DNA of 64,000 bases, taken from NCBI GenBank assembly GCA_023703535.1, contig CP097967.1, positions 284,001 to 348,000 of the forward strand, written 5' to 3'. The notes beneath the pieces were generated by a model, which worked only from the letters and a program-made list of their open reading frames with translations, ran no database searches and was not told the DNA's origin. Position numbers and translations under genes: made by a program. Of this stretch, positions 26,828 through 35,854 are shown in pieces; position 1 is the stretch's first letter; each line of letters begins with the position of its first letter. The DNA is from SAR86 cluster bacterium. Lineage in GTDB: Bacteria; Pseudomonadota; Gammaproteobacteria; Magnimaribacterales; TMED112.

Positions 26828-28089
26828 TGCATATCAAATCAATTGACGCAATTGAAATACTTGACTCTAGAGGCGTCCCTTCAATTCATACATCTGTCGT
26901 TTTAAATTCAGGACATAAAGGAGAAGCCATGGTTCCTAGTGGGGCTTCAACAGGAAAAAAGGAGGCGTTTGAACTTAGAGATAATGATGAGAGATTTGAT
27001 GGAAAGGGTACTAAAAAAGCGATCGAAAATATAAAGAGCTTAATACAGCCTGCTTTATTAGGTAAGCCAATTGAGGAACAAAAAGAATTGGACCAAATAA
27101 TGATTAATCTTGATGGCACAAGACAAAAGAAAAAAATAGGTGCAAACTCGATACTTTCAGTCTCTCTCGCCTGCACAAGGGCCGCTGCAAATGCAATGAA
27201 CCTCCCTCTTTATGACTATATACGTATTCTTTTTAATTCTAAATCAGGTAAAGGATCAACCCTTTCAATGCCCAAGCCAATGTTAAATATTTTTAATGGC
27301 GGAGCCCATTCTAATAATAGGATAGATATACAAGAATTTATGATTATGCCTTCTGATAATGTTAGTTTTTCTGAGGGTTTAAAAAACTGTGTTCAAGTTT
27401 ATACGTCATTAAAAAGACTTCTTTCATCAAAAGGTTGGAGCACAAATATTGGAGATGAGGGTGGATTTGCTCCTAATCTTGACTCAAATGAAGAAGTTAT
27501 AGAGTACTTAATAAAAGCAATTCAAAGTGCAAATTTTTCATATGGCAAAGATATTTTTATTTCTTTAGATTGTGCTGCTTCAGAATTTTTTGATGGAAAA
27601 AATTATATTTTAAATGCTACAGATGAAACTTTTTCATCGGATGGTTTGGTAGATTACTATGTCAAACTTATCAAAAAATTTGATATTAAATCTATCGAAG
27701 ATCCTTTGCATGAGGATGATTGGGATGGATGGATAAAATTAACAAGGGAATTAAATGGAGTACAAATAGTCGGAGACGATATATTTGTAACTCAGAGAGA
27801 GCTATTAAAAAAGGGAATAGACTCACATGCCGGGAATGCAATCCTTATAAAGCCCAATCAAGTAGGAACACTGACTGAAAGTTTGGAAAGTATTCAGCTT
27901 GCAAAAGAAAACAAATTCAACACTATCATTTCACATAGGTCTGGAGAAACAGAAGATCCTTTTATAGCTGACCTAGCTGTTGGGGTGGACGCAAAGCAAA
28001 TAAAGACGGGTGCACCATCAAGATCAGATAGAAACTCAAAATACAATAGACTACTAATTATTGAAAATGAGCTCTACCCAAAAAAATAA
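26827..28089 (+). CDS. eno: Enolase
   Basis: The 420-residue glycolytic enzyme converts 2-phosphoglycerate to PEP, the substrate of KdsA upstream. Motifs: ILDSRGVPS, MVPSGASTGKKEA, NGGAHSNNRIDIQEFMI, GDEGGFAPN, SIEDPLHEDDWDG, LIKPNQVGTL and the signature SHRSGETED. All catalytic residues appear to be in place. It overlaps the small ftsB gene. Confidence 0.97.
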
Positions 28090-28378
28090 AATTAATAGCC
28101 TTATAACAGTCATTGGAATAATTTTTTTATCAATTGTTATTGCTTTAATTACATACGACATATTATTCGGAACTTACAGTATTAATTCAAACAAAAAAAT
28201 TTCTAATGTTGTTGTTTCAAAAGAAAAGGAGCTAACTAAAATTAATATTGAAAATACTGAACTTATAGAAAAAATTGACTCAATCAAAAATGATGATAGT
28301 TATGTGGAAAATATGGCTCGTGAAGAATTTGGATTAATTAAAGAGGGTGAGGAGTATTTTGAAATCGAACCAGAATAA
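28067..28378 (+). CDS. ftsB: Cell division protein FtsB
   Basis: A bitopic septum protein of 103 residues: membrane segment about 12-33, coiled coil about 45-75 and the DivIC-type end YVENMAREEFGLIKEGEEYF. It pairs with FtsL. I choose ATG 28067, 23 nt inside the end of eno; TTG 28061 is also possible. The order eno-ftsB-ispD is standard in Gammaproteobacteria and supports the call. It overlaps ispDF. Confidence 0.9.
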   Translation: MSSTQKNKINSLITVIGIIFLSIVIALITYDILFGTYSINSNKKISNVVVSKEKELTKINIENTELIEKIDSIKNDDSYVENMAREEFGLIKEGEEYFEIEPE

Positions 28379-29516
28379 TAAAAAAATTTCATTGATCCTT
28401 GCAGCTGCTGGTCTAGGAACAAGATTTAGTTCTGAAATTCCAAAACAATACTTCAAGATTGATAATCAAACTATTCTTGAAAAGACACTTAATATTTTTA
28501 CAAATATTTCTGCAATTAAAAAAATTGTTATTCCACTACATCAAAATGACAAGGAATTTAAAAAATTAGATTTACCAGATGGTCTTAATATAGTTACTGT
28601 CACAGGTGGTGAAACAAGAGCAGAATCTGTTTTACAAGCTCTTAAATTAGTCGATAAAGAAGATTATGTAATAGTGCATGATGCTGTTAGGCCTTTTATA
28701 GATCAAAAAGATATACACCTTTTAATAGATGAATTTGAAAATCAAAATGAGGATTGTTTAGTTTATGGATTGCCTGTATATGAATCTTTAAAAAATATAA
28801 ATCGAGAAACTTTATTTGTTGAGAAAAGTGTAGATAGGAATGATTTTTACCTTGCCCAAACTCCACAAATTACAAAAGCAAAATCTTTAGAATCATCACT
28901 TGAGATTTGTCTAAAAGAAAATTACATTCCAAGTGACGAATCAGAAGCTATTGAACATTCAGGAGGAACTGTAAGATTTATTCCAGGAAAGCGTAAAAAT
29001 ATAAAGGTTACAGTTTCTGAAGATGTAATGAACTTTTATAAGCCAGAGGAAAAAGTTGGTTTGGGTTTTGATAGCCATAGGTTTAAAGAGGGCGAGTATT
29101 TAATTCTGGGTGGAGTAAAAGTTCCTTTCAACAAAAGCTTTGATGCTCACTCTGATGGAGATATCATTTTTCATTCAATAGTTGATGCCATGCTTGGCTC
29201 AGTTGGTGACGGAGATATTGGAGAACATTTTCCAAATACTCCAGAATGGAAAGATGCAGAAGGCAGTAAGCTTTTTGAAATAACAAATAATTTACTTACA
29301 AAAAAAGGTTTTAAACTAATTCAAGTTGATATAGTTGTGATACTTGAGGAGCCAAAACTCAGTCAATATAAGGCTAAAATTATTAAAAATTTAAGTCAAA
29401 TTCTTAAACTCAATGAAGAAAATATTGGTTTAAAAGCAAAAACTTCAGAAAAAATGGGTTTTATAGGTAATAATGATGGTGCAGCAGCACAAACAATTAT
29501 AAAAATTTCAAGGTGA
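28359..29516 (+). CDS. ispDF: Fused IspD-IspF isoprenoid (MEP pathway) enzyme
   Basis: About 385 residues in two domains. The first 220 or so are MEP cytidylyltransferase (LAAAGLGTRF, PKQYF, VIVHDAVRPFI, QTPQ); the rest are MEcPP synthase (GLGFDSHRFKEGE, ILGGV, DAHSDGD with the metal ligands, HSIVDAMLG, KAKTSEKMGFIG). The enzymes act at steps 3 and 5 of the pathway; step 4 (IspE) is not in the window. Gammaproteobacteria usually have separate, adjacent ispD and ispF; fusion is best known in alpha- and epsilonproteobacteria. I prefer TTG 28359, 4 nt after GAGGAG; GTG 28347 is in frame. Confidence 0.94.
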   Translation: MKSNQNNKKISLILAAAGLGTRFSSEIPKQYFKIDNQTILEKTLNIFTNISAIKKIVIPLHQNDKEFKKLDLPDGLNIVTVTGGETRAESVLQALKLVDKEDYVIVHDAVRPFIDQKDIHLLIDEFENQNEDCLVYGLPVYESLKNINRETLFVEKSVDRNDFYLAQTPQITKAKSLESSLEICLKENYIPSDESEAIEHSGGTVRFIPGKRKNIKVTVSEDVMNFYKPEEKVGLGFDSHRFKEGEYLILGGVKVPFNKSFDAHSDGDIIFHSIVDAMLGSVGDGDIGEHFPNTPEWKDAEGSKLFEITNNLLTKKGFKLIQVDIVVILEEPKLSQYKAKIIKNLSQILKLNEENIGLKAKTSEKMGFIGNNDGAAAQTIIKISR

Positions 29517-30259
29517 ATATTCTTTTAACAAACGATGACGGAGTCGATTCAAAAATTACATTAAGTTTATTGAAGGCTCTTGAGGAAGATGGTCATAATG
29601 TAACATTAATTGCACCGTCAAAAGATAAGAGCGGCCAGGGCGCTGCTATAACACTTAGGTCGGATGTAAAAATTGAAAAACTCTCCAACAATATATACTC
29701 CGTAGATGGAACGCCAGCCGATTGCGTCTTCATGGGTTTAATGGCTATTTTAGAGCAAATTCCAGATATTGTGATTTCCGGCATTAACAGAGGAGCAAAT
29801 ATGGGAGATGATGTTATTCATTCAGGTACACTTGGCGCAGCTTTCACAGCAAGAAAATTACATTTCCCACCTTTAGCTATTTCTATAGCAGGAAAATCCT
29901 TTGAGGAATTTGAATCAGCAATACTTGCTACAAAAATGATGCTTGATCAAATAATTGAGAATTACAAAGATAAAACAAATGATGGCGTCGTTATTAATAT
30001 GAATGTCCCAAATTTAAAATTTAATCAAATCAAAGGCTTTAAGCTCACTAAACTCGGAAATAGAGGGGTGCCTCTTGCACCTGAATTTAAAGGGGATGAA
30101 AATTCAATAAGTTATAAAATTGGAAAATCAGGACCTCCTTCTGGAAATCTTGAAGGCACAGATTTCGAAGCAATTAAAACGAACTTCATTTCAGTAACTC
30201 CTTTATTTTGGGATATGACCAGCCTTTCAAAATTTAGAGGAAAACTTCCAGGTGTATAA
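29513..30259 (+). CDS. surE: 5'/3'-nucleotidase SurE
   Basis: The 248-residue phosphatase begins with NILLTNDDGVDS, the metal-binding Asp-Asp motif, and has APSKDKSGQGAAIT, VDGTPADCV and ISGINRGANMGDDVIHSGT, all characteristic of SurE. It hydrolyses nucleoside monophosphates. Start is GTG 29513, overlapping ispDF (GTGA). The usual neighbours truD, pcm, nlpD and rpoS are absent. Confidence 0.95.
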   Translation: MNILLTNDDGVDSKITLSLLKALEEDGHNVTLIAPSKDKSGQGAAITLRSDVKIEKLSNNIYSVDGTPADCVFMGLMAILEQIPDIVISGINRGANMGDDVIHSGTLGAAFTARKLHFPPLAISIAGKSFEEFESAILATKMMLDQIIENYKDKTNDGVVINMNVPNLKFNQIKGFKLTKLGNRGVPLAPEFKGDENSISYKIGKSGPPSGNLEGTDFEAIKTNFISVTPLFWDMTSLSKFRGKLPGV

Positions 30260-31004
30260 ATTTTTTTACAGATTTGTATCCGGTTTCTTTATGGGGTTAG
30301 CCGAAATCACTCCCGGCATTTCTGGGGCAACTGTAGCTGGTTTGTTCAATGTTTATAATGAATTTGTAAGAATAATATCTTTTTTTAGCCCTTCACAATT
30401 CGAATTTTCTTTTAAAAAGATAAAAGAAAATATCAATCTAGGATTTTCAGCTCCACTTCTTTTGGGCATGATTATGGCAATTTTTTTAGCTGTAAATTTA
30501 ATAAATTATTTAATAACAAATTTTTTGTTCGAATTTAAAATCTTTCTTTCTCTAGTAATGGTTTTAGCTGTATTAAAAAACTGCTTATTAGATCAAAGAT
30601 TCACAATTTCAGCAAAATTCCCATTACATTTTTTCTCTGGAATTTTTATTGCAGCTTGTATTAGCCTAACTTTAATAGAGTTTTCTTATTCAGATTTTGC
30701 TCCTCCATTAAAGGTTTTATTTTTAGTTTTTGCCGGATTTTTAAGTTTTACCGCATTTATTTTGCCAGGAATTTCTGGTTCATTAGTTTTAGTCCTTTTA
30801 GGTGTTTATCAAGAAGTAATAATTTCATTAAAAAATTTTGATTTTTTACTTCTTTCTCCACTAATACTTGGATTATCAATATCATTTTTTATTGTCCCAA
30901 ATGAAATAATCAAAAGTTTTAAAAAAAATGAGAATTCAGTAAAGGTGTTTTTTTCTGGTTTAATCTTTGGCTCAATTCCATCTGTGTGGCTGCATTTAAA
31001 TTAA
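30252..31004 (+). CDS. DUF368-family membrane protein (PopT-like undecaprenyl phosphate translocase)
   Basis: A polytopic membrane protein of 250 residues with about seven to eight segments. The N-terminal [20 protein letters not shown] and the later [22 protein letters not shown] are two copies of the PGxSG motif of DUF368. Members named PopT were recently shown to recycle undecaprenyl phosphate across the inner membrane, which would fit a genome segment full of peptidoglycan genes; the specific function here is inferred from family only. GTG start at 30252, overlapping surE; its stop overlaps that of convergent fdxA. Confidence 0.85.
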   Translation: MYKFFYRFVSGFFMGLAEITPGISGATVAGLFNVYNEFVRIISFFSPSQFEFSFKKIKENINLGFSAPLLLGMIMAIFLAVNLINYLITNFLFEFKIFLSLVMVLAVLKNCLLDQRFTISAKFPLHFFSGIFIAACISLTLIEFSYSDFAPPLKVLFLVFAGFLSFTAFILPGISGSLVLVLLGVYQEVIISLKNFDFLLLSPLILGLSISFFIVPNEIIKSFKKNENSVKVFFSGLIFGSIPSVWLHLN

Positions 31005-31327
31005 TCTTTTTTTAAGAGATCCATTTTATTTTTTACAGAACTGAATTTGGCAGCCTCGGGCAAAGCCTCCTTTTTTTGCGTTATATTTGGCCAAACAGCA
31101 GACAAATCATCATTTATTTCAACAAAATGAATTTGATCTGGTGGTAGTTCATCCTCTGCATAAATAGCTTTTTCAGGACATTCTGGTTCACAAAGACCAC
31201 AATCTATGCATTCATTTGGATTAATTACTAAGAAATTAGGACCTTCATAAAAACAGTCTACAGGACAAACTTCAACGCAATCAGTGTGTTTACACTGTAT
31301 ACATGATTCAGTAACTATAAATGCCAT
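31001..31327 (-). CDS. fdxA: Seven-iron ferredoxin FdxA
   Basis: The 108-residue electron carrier has the [3Fe-4S]/[4Fe-4S] pattern: [17 protein letters not shown] (lacking one Cys of a standard 4Fe motif) and [15 protein letters not shown]. The C-terminal extension of about 45 residues is typical of Azotobacter-type FdxA. It is encoded opposite to its neighbours, between the DUF368 gene (stops overlap as TTAA) and recA (divergent). In Pseudomonas fdxA lies between rpoS and recA, so position is conserved. Confidence 0.95.
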   Translation of the reverse strand: MAFIVTESCIQCKHTDCVEVCPVDCFYEGPNFLVINPNECIDCGLCEPECPEKAIYAEDELPPDQIHFVEINDDLSAVWPNITQKKEALPEAAKFSSVKNKMDLLKKD

Positions 31328-31410
31328 TTGAGTATTTTACTTGATATATACTCTTTTAAAAAAATAAAGAAAAAAATGTTTTTTTTCTTGATTATTTAAA
31401 AAAAAGTAAG
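31328..31410. other. fdxA-recA intergenic region with A/T hairpin
   Basis: This divergent region is almost pure A/T. AAGAAAAAAA (31367-31376) can pair with TTTTTTTCTT ending at 31389 across a 2-3 nt loop. No convincing -35 element for either gene is seen; the recA promoter probably overlaps the LexA box immediately downstream. Confidence 0.35.
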
Positions 31411-31430
31411 TACTGTATATATATACACTA
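31411..31430 (+). promoter_or_regulatory. LexA operator (SOS box) of recA
   Basis: TACTGTATATATATACACTA differs at one position from the E. coli consensus TACTGTATATATATACAGTA. It ends 13 bp before the recA ATG, so LexA bound here would block transcription. This is direct evidence that recA is under a gammaproteobacterial-type SOS response; lexA itself is not in the window. Confidence 0.92.
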
Positions 31431-31443
31431 CTAAGGGAAAAAT

Positions 31444-32418
31444 ATGGCAGATAATAAAAAAACATCGTTAGAAACAGCACTTAAGCAAATCGAAAAAGAT
31501 TTTGGTGAAGGAACTATCATGAAGCTCGGAACAAGGGATACTGTCGAGGTCCCTTCCATTTCTACAGGTTCTTTTGGTTTAGACAAAGCATTAGGAATTG
31601 ATGGTTTGCCTAAAGGTAGAGTAGTTGAAATATACGGTCCAGAATCCTCTGGAAAGACAACTCTTACACTTCAGATAATAGCAGAATGCCAAAAAGCCGG
31701 TGGAACTGCAGCATTTATTGATGCGGAGCATGCGTTAGATCCAGAATATGCCAAAGCCCTAGGTGTTGATATTGACGAACTACTTATTTCTCAACCTGAT
31801 ACAGGTGAACAAGCCTTGGAAGTTACCGATAAGTTAGTTGAAAGTGGAGGGCTTGATGTAATAGTAGTTGATAGTGTTGCAGCATTAGTACCTAGAGCTG
31901 AATTAGAGGGAAATATGGGTGATTCACACGTTGGGCTTCAAGCAAGATTGATGTCACAAGCACTAAGAAAGATTACTGGTAGCATCCAGAGAAAAAATAC
32001 ACTCGTTATATTTATCAATCAAATAAGGATGAAAATCGGAGTAATGTTTGGTAGTCCAGAAACAACTACTGGGGGAAATGCATTGAAATTCTACTCCAGT
32101 GTGAGGTTAGATATTAGAAGAATCGGTGCAATAAAAGATGGAGATGAAGTTATCGGAAATGAAACGCGAGTAAAAGTCGTTAAAAATAAAATGGCACCTC
32201 CATTTAAAGTAGCAGAATTTCAAATTCTTTATGGGAAGGGCATAAATAGAAAAGCTGAAATTATTGAGTATGCAGTTCAAAAAGGAATAGTTGAAAAGGC
32301 TGGATCATGGTACAGCTATAAAGGCGATAAGATTGGTCAGGGAATGTCAAAAGTAACAGAATTTCTTGATGAAAATCCTAATATCCTCACTGATATAGAA
32401 AAAGTAATATCTGAATAG
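31444..32418 (+). CDS. recA: Recombinase RecA
   Basis: The 324-residue recombinase has Walker [10 protein letters not shown], the signature [25 protein letters not shown] in loop L1/L2 and the C-terminal DNA-binding domain. It is about 30 residues shorter than E. coli RecA (353), lacking most of the acidic C-terminal tail that dampens activity. AAGGG lies 7 nt before the ATG, one of the few good ribosome-binding sites here. It is preceded by a LexA box and is not followed by recX. Confidence 0.98.
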   Translation: MADNKKTSLETALKQIEKDFGEGTIMKLGTRDTVEVPSISTGSFGLDKALGIDGLPKGRVVEIYGPESSGKTTLTLQIIAECQKAGGTAAFIDAEHALDPEYAKALGVDIDELLISQPDTGEQALEVTDKLVESGGLDVIVVDSVAALVPRAELEGNMGDSHVGLQARLMSQALRKITGSIQRKNTLVIFINQIRMKIGVMFGSPETTTGGNALKFYSSVRLDIRRIGAIKDGDEVIGNETRVKVVKNKMAPPFKVAEFQILYGKGINRKAEIIEYAVQKGIVEKAGSWYSYKGDKIGQGMSKVTEFLDENPNILTDIEKVISE

Positions 32419-32421
32419 ACA

Positions 32422-34290
32422 TTAGATTTTACTATCTGCTATGTAATCTTCTATCACTGACTCAAGAACAGTTAGTGGTAGGGATCCATTCATAAGAACT
32501 GCTGAGTGAAAGTCCTTAATATCAAAGTCATCTCCTAGCTCTTTTCTTGCTTTATCCCTTAGTTCCATGATTTTAATTCGACCAATCATATAGGCGCAGG
32601 CTTGTCCTGGCCAAACTATATACCTTTCAACCTCTGAGATTGCTTCACTCTCTTCAGATCCTACATTTTTAATCATGTAATCAATTGCTTTTTCTCTTGT
32701 CCATTTTTTGCTGTGCATTCCTGTATCAATAACTAATCGTACAGCTCTAAATAGTTCAGATTGTAATGATCCAATTAAATCATATGGATCTTCAACTAAT
32801 CCAATTTCTATAGCTAATCTCTCGGCATATAGGGCCCATCCCTCACCATAAGCTGATGTTCCATATCCAAATTTTTTCCACAAAGTTTGAGTACTGTTTT
32901 CTATATTTAAGGCATTTTGAAAATGATGTCCTGGTACAGCTTCATGAAATGATAGTGCTGGCATTCCAAACTTTTTTGTTGCCTTAATATCATATAGATT
33001 TGCATAAAATACCCCAGGCCTAGAACCATCCAAAGCAGGACTTTGATAATAGCCACCAGCAGCACTTTGTTCAGAGTAAATTGGAACTCTTTTTACAATT
33101 ACTTCAGATTTAGGTAATTCATTAAAATAATCAGGCATTTTTTTCATAGCTTCATTTTGAATTTTTGTATAGTCAGCGAGTATTTGCTCTCTCCCTTCAT
33201 CTGAGTCTTCATAGTAAAATCTCTCTTCACTATTTAATACTTCATATAGCTCTGGGAGAGGTCTAGAAATATCGTAACCCTCAGATTCAAGAATGCTTCT
33301 AATTTCATTTTGAATTTCACTTACCATCTTAAGGCCTATGTTGTGTATTTCATCTGCAGAGTAATCAGTAGTTGTATAGATTCTTAGCCTGTGTTTGTAA
33401 TAATCATTACCATTAGGCAAGCTCCAAACACCTACCATTTCTCTTGCATTTTTGCTTTGGCTTTCTAGTGTGTTGAAAAGTCTTCTATAAGCAGGTACGA
33501 AAACTTCTTTAATTAAATTTTTAGCGTCATCAAGATAATTTTCTTTCTTATTTTTTGATAAATTTATTTCATCGATTTTTTTTTCGAGTGTCTTATACAA
33601 GGGGTGATCCTCAATTCTTCCAGTAGAAAGAGTATCAATTTGACCCATAGCTTTTTTGTAGACAAATTCTGGAGAAAATATCCCATTCTCTGCTCTTTTA
33701 TCCAAAAAACCTATAATCTCACCAATAACTCTTGGAACTTCATTTAAGCGATCAAAATAAAATTTAATATCTCTTTCATTATTCACCTTATGTTGATCTG
33801 TCAGAAACTCTACTAGACTTAAATGTGCTCCAAAAAATTGAGTTACAGGGCTAGAATGAAATCTGAAAGACTCAAAACCTCTAATATCATTATCAAGACT
33901 AAATCTTTTTATTTGTAAATTGTAATTACCATCAGGCATATCATTTTGATTGAATCTGTTTAGATAATTCAATTGTTTTAAACTCTCTTCATAGTCACTC
34001 TCGGACTTTTCTAAACTGTAGTCGCCCAGTTTTGATTTGTGTCCTGTTAAGAAATTTAAAGAATCAAGCCCTAAGTATGTTAATGCAAGAGGAGAATCAA
34101 TAGCTCCATCGATAATAGTTTGATCAAGAAACTTATCAACCTTATTTGTTGATGGAACGCCAAAACTTTTAGCGCCATAGCTTAAAACTTGCTTTGCTAA
34201 AAAAGATGGATTTAAAGCAAAAATAAGTAAAAGCGTAATAAGCAGTGAACCTAATAGAAACCCGCCTATGGTAGTAAAAAATCTAATCAT
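32422..34290 (-). CDS. DUF885-family putative zinc metalloprotease, membrane-anchored
   Basis: The 622-residue protein has a hydrophobic N-terminus (about 5-30) without clear cleavage site, so it is probably exported and anchored. The motif LSFHEAVPGHHFQ near residue 445-455 is the HExxxGHH-type zinc signature of DUF885, a family assigned to the gluzincin-like peptidases. YGEGWALYAERLA follows and would supply a further ligand. Substrate is unknown. It is translationally coupled to proS upstream by an 8 nt overlap and has AGGAG 7 nt before the ATG. Similar proteins are common in marine Gammaproteobacteria (my recollection, not checked). Confidence 0.85.
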   Translation of the reverse strand: MIRFFTTIGGFLLGSLLITLLLIFALNPSFLAKQVLSYGAKSFGVPSTNKVDKFLDQTIIDGAIDSPLALTYLGLDSLNFLTGHKSKLGDYSLEKSESDYEESLKQLNYLNRFNQNDMPDGNYNLQIKRFSLDNDIRGFESFRFHSSPVTQFFGAHLSLVEFLTDQHKVNNERDIKFYFDRLNEVPRVIGEIIGFLDKRAENGIFSPEFVYKKAMGQIDTLSTGRIEDHPLYKTLEKKIDEINLSKNKKENYLDDAKNLIKEVFVPAYRRLFNTLESQSKNAREMVGVWSLPNGNDYYKHRLRIYTTTDYSADEIHNIGLKMVSEIQNEIRSILESEGYDISRPLPELYEVLNSEERFYYEDSDEGREQILADYTKIQNEAMKKMPDYFNELPKSEVIVKRVPIYSEQSAAGGYYQSPALDGSRPGVFYANLYDIKATKKFGMPALSFHEAVPGHHFQNALNIENSTQTLWKKFGYGTSAYGEGWALYAERLAIEIGLVEDPYDLIGSLQSELFRAVRLVIDTGMHSKKWTREKAIDYMIKNVGSEESEAISEVERYIVWPGQACAYMIGRIKIMELRDKARKELGDDFDIKDFHSAVLMNGSLPLTVLESVIEDYIADSKI

Positions 34291-35557
34291 ATTTTTCTCC
34301 TAAATATTTTTTAATGTCGTCTAATTTCATATCTATTTTTTCATTTTGTGCTCTGATACCAAACTCTAGTTTTGTATTTTTAAAGTTATTAGGACCAATA
34401 ATAATTGAATAAGGTATACCTAAAAGTTCATGTTCCTTAAACTTTATTCCAGCCCTTATATCTCTATCATCCAATAATGGATCAAAGCCAGATTTTTGTA
34501 AGATACTATAAATTTCAGAACAAACTTTCATGATTTCATCACTTTCGGGATCTAAACAAATAATATTTACTCCAAAAGGAGTAATCTTATCTGGCCATTG
34601 AATTCCTCTATCATCATGATTTTGTTCTATTGCGGCAGCAACAATTCTTGAAACACCGATTCCATAACAGCCCATAAAAGGATGTATAGAGTTTCCATTC
34701 ATATCTTTAACCCCAACATTCATTGCTTGACTGTATTTTTGACCTAATTGAAAGATATGACCAACTTCAATTCCCCTCTTAATTTTAAGTTTACCTTTGC
34801 CATCAGGAGATTTTTTTCCCTCAAGATCACTGGGATCTTTATCGTAATTTAAAACCTCTACATTTGCCGCAAAATCACTACTATCGCTTACAGCAATCAA
34901 ATCTTCACCTGAATCAGCAAGAATATGAAATTCTTCACTTACATCTCCACCGATATTTCCAGAATCTGCCTTAACAATTCTATAATCTAAGCCAATTTCA
35001 TCAAATATACTTATGTAAGCATCCTTCATTTTCCCATAACTTTTAACTAGACCTTTCTCATCAATATCGAAGCTATATGCATCTTTCATTAAAAATTCTC
35101 TTGATCTCATGACACCAAATCTTGGCCTAATTTCATCTCTAAACTTAGTTTGTATTTGATAAAGGTTTACAGGCAAATCCTTATAACTCTTTGGATGAGA
35201 TCTAAAAATTTCACATATTATTTCTTCATGAGTTGGGCCCAATACAAATCCTCTATTTGACCTATCGTCAAATTTAAGAAGTTCTTTGCCGTACTCACCA
35301 TATCTTCCTGATTCTTTCCATAATTCTGCAGGTTGTACCATAGGCATTAGAATTTCCTCAGCATCGAAGTTATTTAAATTCTTTCTGACTATTTCCTCTA
35401 CTTTTTTAAGAACTTTAAGACCTATGGGTAGCCAGCTATAAATTCCAGCTGCAGTTTTTTTAATCATTCCAGAACGCACCATCAACTTATGACTAATAAG
35501 CTCTGCATCTGAGGGGTCTTCCTTTACTGTTGGGACGAATAATTTTGAGAAATACAC
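34283..35557 (-). CDS. proS: Prolyl-tRNA synthetase without the editing insertion domain
   Basis: A class II synthetase of 424 residues; E. coli ProRS has 572. Motif 2 region TKFRDEIRPRFGVMRSREFLMKDAYSF and motif 3 region GCYGIGVSRIVAAAIEQ are intact. Between DFAANVEV (about 229) and SPDGKGKLKIKRGIEVGHIF (about 250) only some 14 residues remain where gammaproteobacterial ProRS has the roughly 180-residue INS domain, which deacylates Ala-tRNAPro. The flanking sequence is of gamma type. The start is taken as GTG 35557, with GGAG 6 nt upstream; TTG 35569 is also in frame. A TATAAT (minus strand 35580-35575) lies upstream. Confidence 0.95.
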   Translation of the reverse strand: MYFSKLFVPTVKEDPSDAELISHKLMVRSGMIKKTAAGIYSWLPIGLKVLKKVEEIVRKNLNNFDAEEILMPMVQPAELWKESGRYGEYGKELLKFDDRSNRGFVLGPTHEEIICEIFRSHPKSYKDLPVNLYQIQTKFRDEIRPRFGVMRSREFLMKDAYSFDIDEKGLVKSYGKMKDAYISIFDEIGLDYRIVKADSGNIGGDVSEEFHILADSGEDLIAVSDSSDFAANVEVLNYDKDPSDLEGKKSPDGKGKLKIKRGIEVGHIFQLGQKYSQAMNVGVKDMNGNSIHPFMGCYGIGVSRIVAAAIEQNHDDRGIQWPDKITPFGVNIICLDPESDEIMKVCSEIYSILQKSGFDPLLDDRDIRAGIKFKEHELLGIPYSIIIGPNNFKNTKLEFGIRAQNEKIDMKLDDIKKYLGEKYD

Positions 35558-35574
35558 TATAATCTCCAATGTTA

Positions 35575-35580
35575 ATTATA
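35575..35580 (-). promoter_or_regulatory. -10 element of the proS operon
   Basis: Minus strand TATAAT at 35580-35575, giving a predicted start near 35568 and an 11 nt leader that holds the GGAG ribosome-binding site of the GTG start at 35557. No clear -35 element is seen in the 42 bp between proS and the divergent fmdB-type gene. Confidence 0.45.
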
Positions 35581-35599
35581 TTGTAATTTCTTTTTTATT

Positions 35600-35854
35600 A
35601 TGCCGATTTATGACTATTACTGTGATGTATGTAATTCAAATTTTGAAGCACTTCAGAAAATAAACGAAAAACCACTAAAAAGTTGTTTAAAATGTAAGAA
35701 ATCTGGAGGGGTTGTAAAGTTAATATCTGCTCCAGGTTTTAGATTAAAGGGTGATGGGTGGTATGAAACTGATTTTAAAAAAAATAATAAAAAAAATATC
35801 CACTCACCAGAAATAGAAAAGAAAAAAATAAAGCAAAAAAAAGATGAGAAGTAA
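35600..35854 (+). CDS. FmdB-family zinc-ribbon protein
   Basis: An 84-residue protein with the FmdB-type N-terminus MPIYDYYCDVCNSNFEALQ and two CxxC pairs (CDVC near 8-11, CLKC near 29-32) forming a zinc ribbon, then a Lys-rich tail. The family is annotated as putative regulatory protein without a defined function in most bacteria. A member commonly precedes aspS in proteobacteria, as here, where it overlaps aspS by 11 nt. Confidence 0.9.
   Translation: MPIYDYYCDVCNSNFEALQKINEKPLKSCLKCKKSGGVVKLISAPGFRLKGDGWYETDFKKNNKKNIHSPEIEKKKIKQKKDEK

Noticed and set aside
35569-35580. TTG 35569 as the proS start
   Set aside because: GTG 35557 has GGAG at the right distance and gives the usual ProRS N-terminus; the extra four residues have no family support.
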